Shown: piece after piece, positions 31,520-34,007 of the stretch
Layout: each line of letters begins with the position of its first letter
Numbering within the stretch: the stretch's first letter is position 1
Program-made: the position numbers and the translations under genes
The notes under the pieces: model-generated
What the model saw: the letters and a program-made list of their open reading frames with translations, nothing else
What the model was told of the DNA's origin: nothing
Databases searched by the model: none
Assembly: GCA_012960115.1 (NCBI GenBank)
Contig: DUBX01000029.1
Location: 18,028-52,034, forward strand
Source of the DNA: Porticoccaceae bacterium
Lineage (GTDB): Bacteria; Pseudomonadota; Gammaproteobacteria; Pseudomonadales; Porticoccaceae
Length of the DNA stretch: 34,007 nucleotides
Direction: 5' to 3'

Positions 31520-32434
31520 ATGAGGCAACTCTCAGGCCGCTGGAAGCTCGGTTTATTGTTGGCCGCAAGCACCGCATTGATGTGGGGTGTTCTACCCGTT
31601 ATGTTGTCGGGTTTACTTAACACTCTAGACCCCATCACCACCACTTTCTTTAGGTTTTCTGTGGCGGCGATACTTATTACCCCCTATTTGATTGTTCAGC
31701 GAAAACTGGTCAATCTTCGCAAAATAGCCTCATTTAATTTAGTGTCGCAACTTTTGTCTGCCGGATTACTCCTAACTATTAACTATGCCCTTTATATTTT
31801 GGGTCTTGAAAAAACCTCTCCAGAAGCATCTCAGGTAATGATGCAAATCGCCCCCGTACTGCTTTTGCTAGCAGGTGTTTGGGTCTTTAAAGAACAGTTT
31901 TCCCTTCTACAATGGGTTGGTTTTATTATCTTTGTCAGTGGTCTAATCATGTTTTTCAGCCCACGATTTGACGATGTTCTTATCTCTCTTAGCGATTACG
32001 GTATCGGATTATTAATGCTCATGGGCGCGGCAGTGAGTTGGGTGGGTTACGCGATTATTCAAAAAGTGTTGCTACGGGAATTTAACGCCGAAGAAACGAT
32101 GCTAGTGTTCTACTGGATCGGCGCCCTTGTGTTTTTACCTTTCTCAAGCTTCGACAGCTTGGACCAATTAACCTCCCTTCAATGGTTACTGTTACTTCTT
32201 TGTGGTTGTAATACGCTTATAGCTTACGGCTGTTTCTCTGAAGCGATGGTGCATGTCGAAGCATCAAGAGTGAGTGCTGTTATTGCGATGACACCACTGG
32301 TGACTGTCTCTATTGTTCAACTTATTCCCATACCTGGCATTACTGCTGAACCTCTCTTTGTCATCTCTCTGTTCGGAGCTCTCTGCGTTGTCGGCGGTTC
32401 AGTTATCACCGCAACCGGTAAAATCAAACCCTAG
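31520..32434 (+). CDS. EamA/DMT superfamily permease
   Basis: A 304-residue membrane protein with ten predicted helices arranged as two EamA repeats. The first begins LLAASTALMWGVLPVMLSGLL with TTFFRFSVAAILITP; the second begins IGLLMLMGAAVSWVGYAIIQKVLL. These drug/metabolite transporters usually export amino acids or metabolites; the substrate cannot be deduced. It begins 18 bp after ychF and is probably read through from it. It also marks the end of the conserved core block. Confidence 0.9.
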   Translation: MRQLSGRWKLGLLLAASTALMWGVLPVMLSGLLNTLDPITTTFFRFSVAAILITPYLIVQRKLVNLRKIASFNLVSQLLSAGLLLTINYALYILGLEKTSPEASQVMMQIAPVLLLLAGVWVFKEQFSLLQWVGFIIFVSGLIMFFSPRFDDVLISLSDYGIGLLMLMGAAVSWVGYAIIQKVLLREFNAEETMLVFYWIGALVFLPFSSFDSLDQLTSLQWLLLLLCGCNTLIAYGCFSEAMVHVEASRVSAVIAMTPLVTVSIVQLIPIPGITAEPLFVISLFGALCVVGGSVITATGKIKP

Positions 32435-32461
32435 TTTTAAAATTCAATCCTGGTCCACACG

Positions 32462-32475
32462 CGTTATAAATAACG
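32462..32475. repeat. Short inverted repeat upstream of the oxygenase gene
   Basis: CGTTAT-AA-ATAACG (32462-32475) is a 14-bp near-palindrome with a 2-bp centre in the 137-bp gap between the EamA permease and the oxygenase-like gene. It could be an operator. No other structure was seen in this gap. Confidence 0.3.
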
Positions 32476-32571
32476 TTTTGTCGCAAACAGGTATTCCCAA
32501 AATCTGAAAATTCGTTAGCATGAGAGCAAATATAAATAGCTGACACCTGCCGGCTAACAGAGGGCGTCACC

Positions 32572-33573
32572 ATGAGCACTGGCTTTAATGCATTAGCTTT
32601 TCCTAGTGAGTGCCCATCAGAATACGTTCCTCTAGATAGTGAACCCCCATTTATTGCCGCTAAACATCTGTTATTAGAGTTCCCAGACGCAATTTTTTCG
32701 CTACACGATCTTGGCTACTGCGACCAAGACATAGCCACGTGCGAGTCGTCGTTCGGTTACTGTAATGCTTTTCGTATTCTGTCTGATGAAGGTGTTGCCC
32801 TGATGGAAAATACTTGTAAACGCATTTATCACAACCGTAATTCCTGCGCAGGAACAGGCGCTAACCGGCTCGGCAGTTATGCGCGTGGTGCCGGTTATCG
32901 TTCCAAGTTTATTCGCGATTTTTGCGATAGCCCAGAACTCGCAGCCCATTTATCTGCTATTGCCAATATCACCCTAGGGCGCCACTCAGTGCCCGCTGTT
33001 GCGTGCGGTATTAACTACGCCCCTGATGATATTACCAAAGCTGTGGATAATTGGCATGTCGACTCAGTGAGTTACGATATCGTGATGATGTTGTCTGACC
33101 CGAATCAGATAAGAGGTGGTGAGTTCCAGATTTTTAGTGGTACTAAGCAAGAGGGAAGAGAGATATTAGGCATTAGTGGCGAAGAAGGTATGGACACTCA
33201 GTTGCCTGAGGATCGAGTCATTACCCTGCCGTTTCCCGCTGCCGGTTATGGTTTTCTACAGCAAGGCAATATGATCTTTCACCGCGCTTGTCGGCTGCAA
33301 GAGAAAGCTGATCGAATTACCATGGTCCCCTCCTTCGAGGTCCTGCCTCGGAGTGCAATGGATGCAACCAATTCAATTAACATGTCTAGCTGGGCCGACC
33401 CAGGTATACAACAGGAGTTGACACGCCATGAAATTTGGCGAGCTTCAGCGCGTCTTGATAAATTACTCGACGAAGTCAGCCTTAACGACAACCCAACAAA
33501 ACTAGCCGCCAATATTGAAAAGGCCATCGGTAAACTACTAGCCTTCAAAAATAACCTTGAGGAACACCATTAA
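32572..33573 (+). CDS. 2OG-Fe(II) dioxygenase-like protein
   Basis: A 333-residue soluble protein with no signal peptide. Residues about 140-255 show the double-stranded beta-helix signature of Fe(II)/2-oxoglutarate oxygenases: H162-x-D164 (NWHVDSVSYD), a GGEFQIF strand, the distal H237 (MIFHRAC), and R248 eleven residues later (DRITMVPSF), the usual place of the 2-oxoglutarate-binding Arg. The N-terminal 130 residues are cysteine-containing and unfamiliar, and the C-terminal 60 are helical. I do not recognise a named family or substrate. The stop overlaps the next gene's ATG (TAATG), so it is coupled to the epimerase and may modify the same metabolite. Confidence 0.75.
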   Translation: MSTGFNALAFPSECPSEYVPLDSEPPFIAAKHLLLEFPDAIFSLHDLGYCDQDIATCESSFGYCNAFRILSDEGVALMENTCKRIYHNRNSCAGTGANRLGSYARGAGYRSKFIRDFCDSPELAAHLSAIANITLGRHSVPAVACGINYAPDDITKAVDNWHVDSVSYDIVMMLSDPNQIRGGEFQIFSGTKQEGREILGISGEEGMDTQLPEDRVITLPFPAAGYGFLQQGNMIFHRACRLQEKADRITMVPSFEVLPRSAMDATNSINMSSWADPGIQQELTRHEIWRASARLDKLLDEVSLNDNPTKLAANIEKAIGKLLAFKNNLEEHH

Positions 33574-34007
33574 TGAGCGATCTATCTCACCTTGAGGGGC
33601 GGGCAGTGCTAGTGACTGGAGCGGCCGGCTGTATTGGCGCTTGGACGGTTAAGCTACTGACAGAAATAGGAGCCGTCCCAGTGGTCTTTGACCTCACCGA
33701 CAATCGACAGCGCTTAGAGTTGATTATGGATGATGCCGAGTCAGTGACTTGGGAGTTAGGTGATATAACCGATTTTGAACGGCTCCAAGCGGTCGCTGAA
33801 AAGCATAATATCGAGGCTATTATTCACTTGGCCGCACTTCAGGTGCCCTTTTGTAAAGCTGACCCCGTTGGCAGCACCAAAATTAATATCATTGGCAGCA
33901 CGCACATTCTAGAACTGGCGCGCCTGAGAGGAATTACACGGCTAAGTTATGCCAGTTCCATTGCCGCCCAAGCTATGGGTGATAATGAATGGTTAGCCAC
34001 CCTGTAT
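33573..34007 (+). CDS. NAD-dependent epimerase/dehydratase, N-terminal part
   Basis: The frame is open to the right edge (145 residues). It begins with a Rossmann fold: VLVTGAAGCIGAWTVKLL contains the GxxGxxG dinucleotide motif, followed by VVFDLTD (an acidic residue after strand 2, favouring NAD over NADP), GDITDF, and IIHLAALQVPF with the HLAA segment of extended SDRs. The YASS segment near the right edge precedes the expected YxxxK catalytic site outside the window. The ATG overlaps the stop of the oxygenase-like gene. Substrate unknown: a sugar nucleotide or another hydroxylated metabolite. Confidence 0.88.
   Translation, partial: MSDLSHLEGRAVLVTGAAGCIGAWTVKLLTEIGAVPVVFDLTDNRQRLELIMDDAESVTWELGDITDFERLQAVAEKHNIEAIIHLAALQVPFCKADPVGSTKINIIGSTHILELARLRGITRLSYASSIAAQAMGDNEWLATLY

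Noticed and set aside
1-34007. CRISPR array, insertion sequences, prophage, toxin-antitoxin or defence island
   Set aside because: No spaced direct repeats of CRISPR type, no transposase or integrase, and no terminal inverted repeats with target duplications were seen. RatA is listed as a core gene because its toxin role is disputed.

Overview
The window reads as a chromosomal segment of a gammaproteobacterium with moderate GC content, close to the Pseudomonadales/Cellvibrionales (probably a marine, non-Pseudomonas lineage; this is inference). Blocks of gene order match, from memory, those around Pseudomonas dksA-gluQ-cbrX-cbrA-cbrB-crcZ-pcnB-folK-panB, fur-bamE-rnfH-ratA-smpB, and prmC-prfA-hemA / TPR-lolB-ispE-tRNA-Gln-prs-rplY-pth-ychF. 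I found no insertion sequence, prophage, CRISPR array, rRNA or restriction system. Nearly all of the DNA is tightly packed core genes.

Layout. 1-1573: start of an M15 carboxypeptidase (cut by the window edge, minus), a small Rieske protein (plus) and sfsA (minus, with an expanded 9-bp repeat behind its start codon). 1694-9887: dksA with a stringent-type promoter and a perfect 28-bp palindrome, gluQ, a small membrane gene in the cbrX position, the SLC5-fused sensor kinase cbrA, its response regulator cbrB, an A-rich small RNA in the crcZ slot, pcnB and folK. 9919-11979: a deoxynucleoside kinase, panB (no panC follows) and a glutathione peroxidase. 11995-15051: an alanine/Na+ symporter and fur (minus), bamE (plus), rnfH and ratA (minus). 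15065-18127: an NSS-family Na+ symporter (minus), smpB with an apparently leaderless promoter, a 62-residue glycine-rich membrane protein and cysZ (plus). 18124-24489: rhlB (minus), a MATE exporter (plus), then prmC, prfA and hemA (minus). 24685-31501: TPR lipoprotein, lolB, ispE, tRNA-Gln, prs, rplY, pth and ychF (all plus). 31520-34007: an EamA permease, a 2OG-Fe(II) oxygenase-like gene and the start of an NAD-dependent epimerase (cut by the window edge).

The most interesting locus is 3352-7919. In Pseudomonas, CbrA/CbrB with sigma-54 drives the sRNA CrcZ, which soaks up Hfq/Crc and relieves carbon catabolite repression. Here the slot between cbrB and pcnB holds a compact candidate RNA: a sigma-70-like promoter, two runs of overlapping AAnAAnAA Hfq/Crc-type motifs and a strong intrinsic terminator. 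CbrB keeps its receiver and its DNA-binding C-terminus, but its AAA+ domain has lost the GAFTGA loop, the Walker B acidic pair and the arginine-finger positions, and no sigma-54 promoter is visible. The sequence therefore suggests a CbrAB-CrcZ circuit rewired to sigma-70. An AAnAAnAA pair also lies ahead of the alanine symporter, a plausible target.

Other points of note: ispE ends inside the tRNA-Gln gene; smpB has a TATAAT box 7 bp before its ATG; rplY has a 9-bp stem-loop in its leader.
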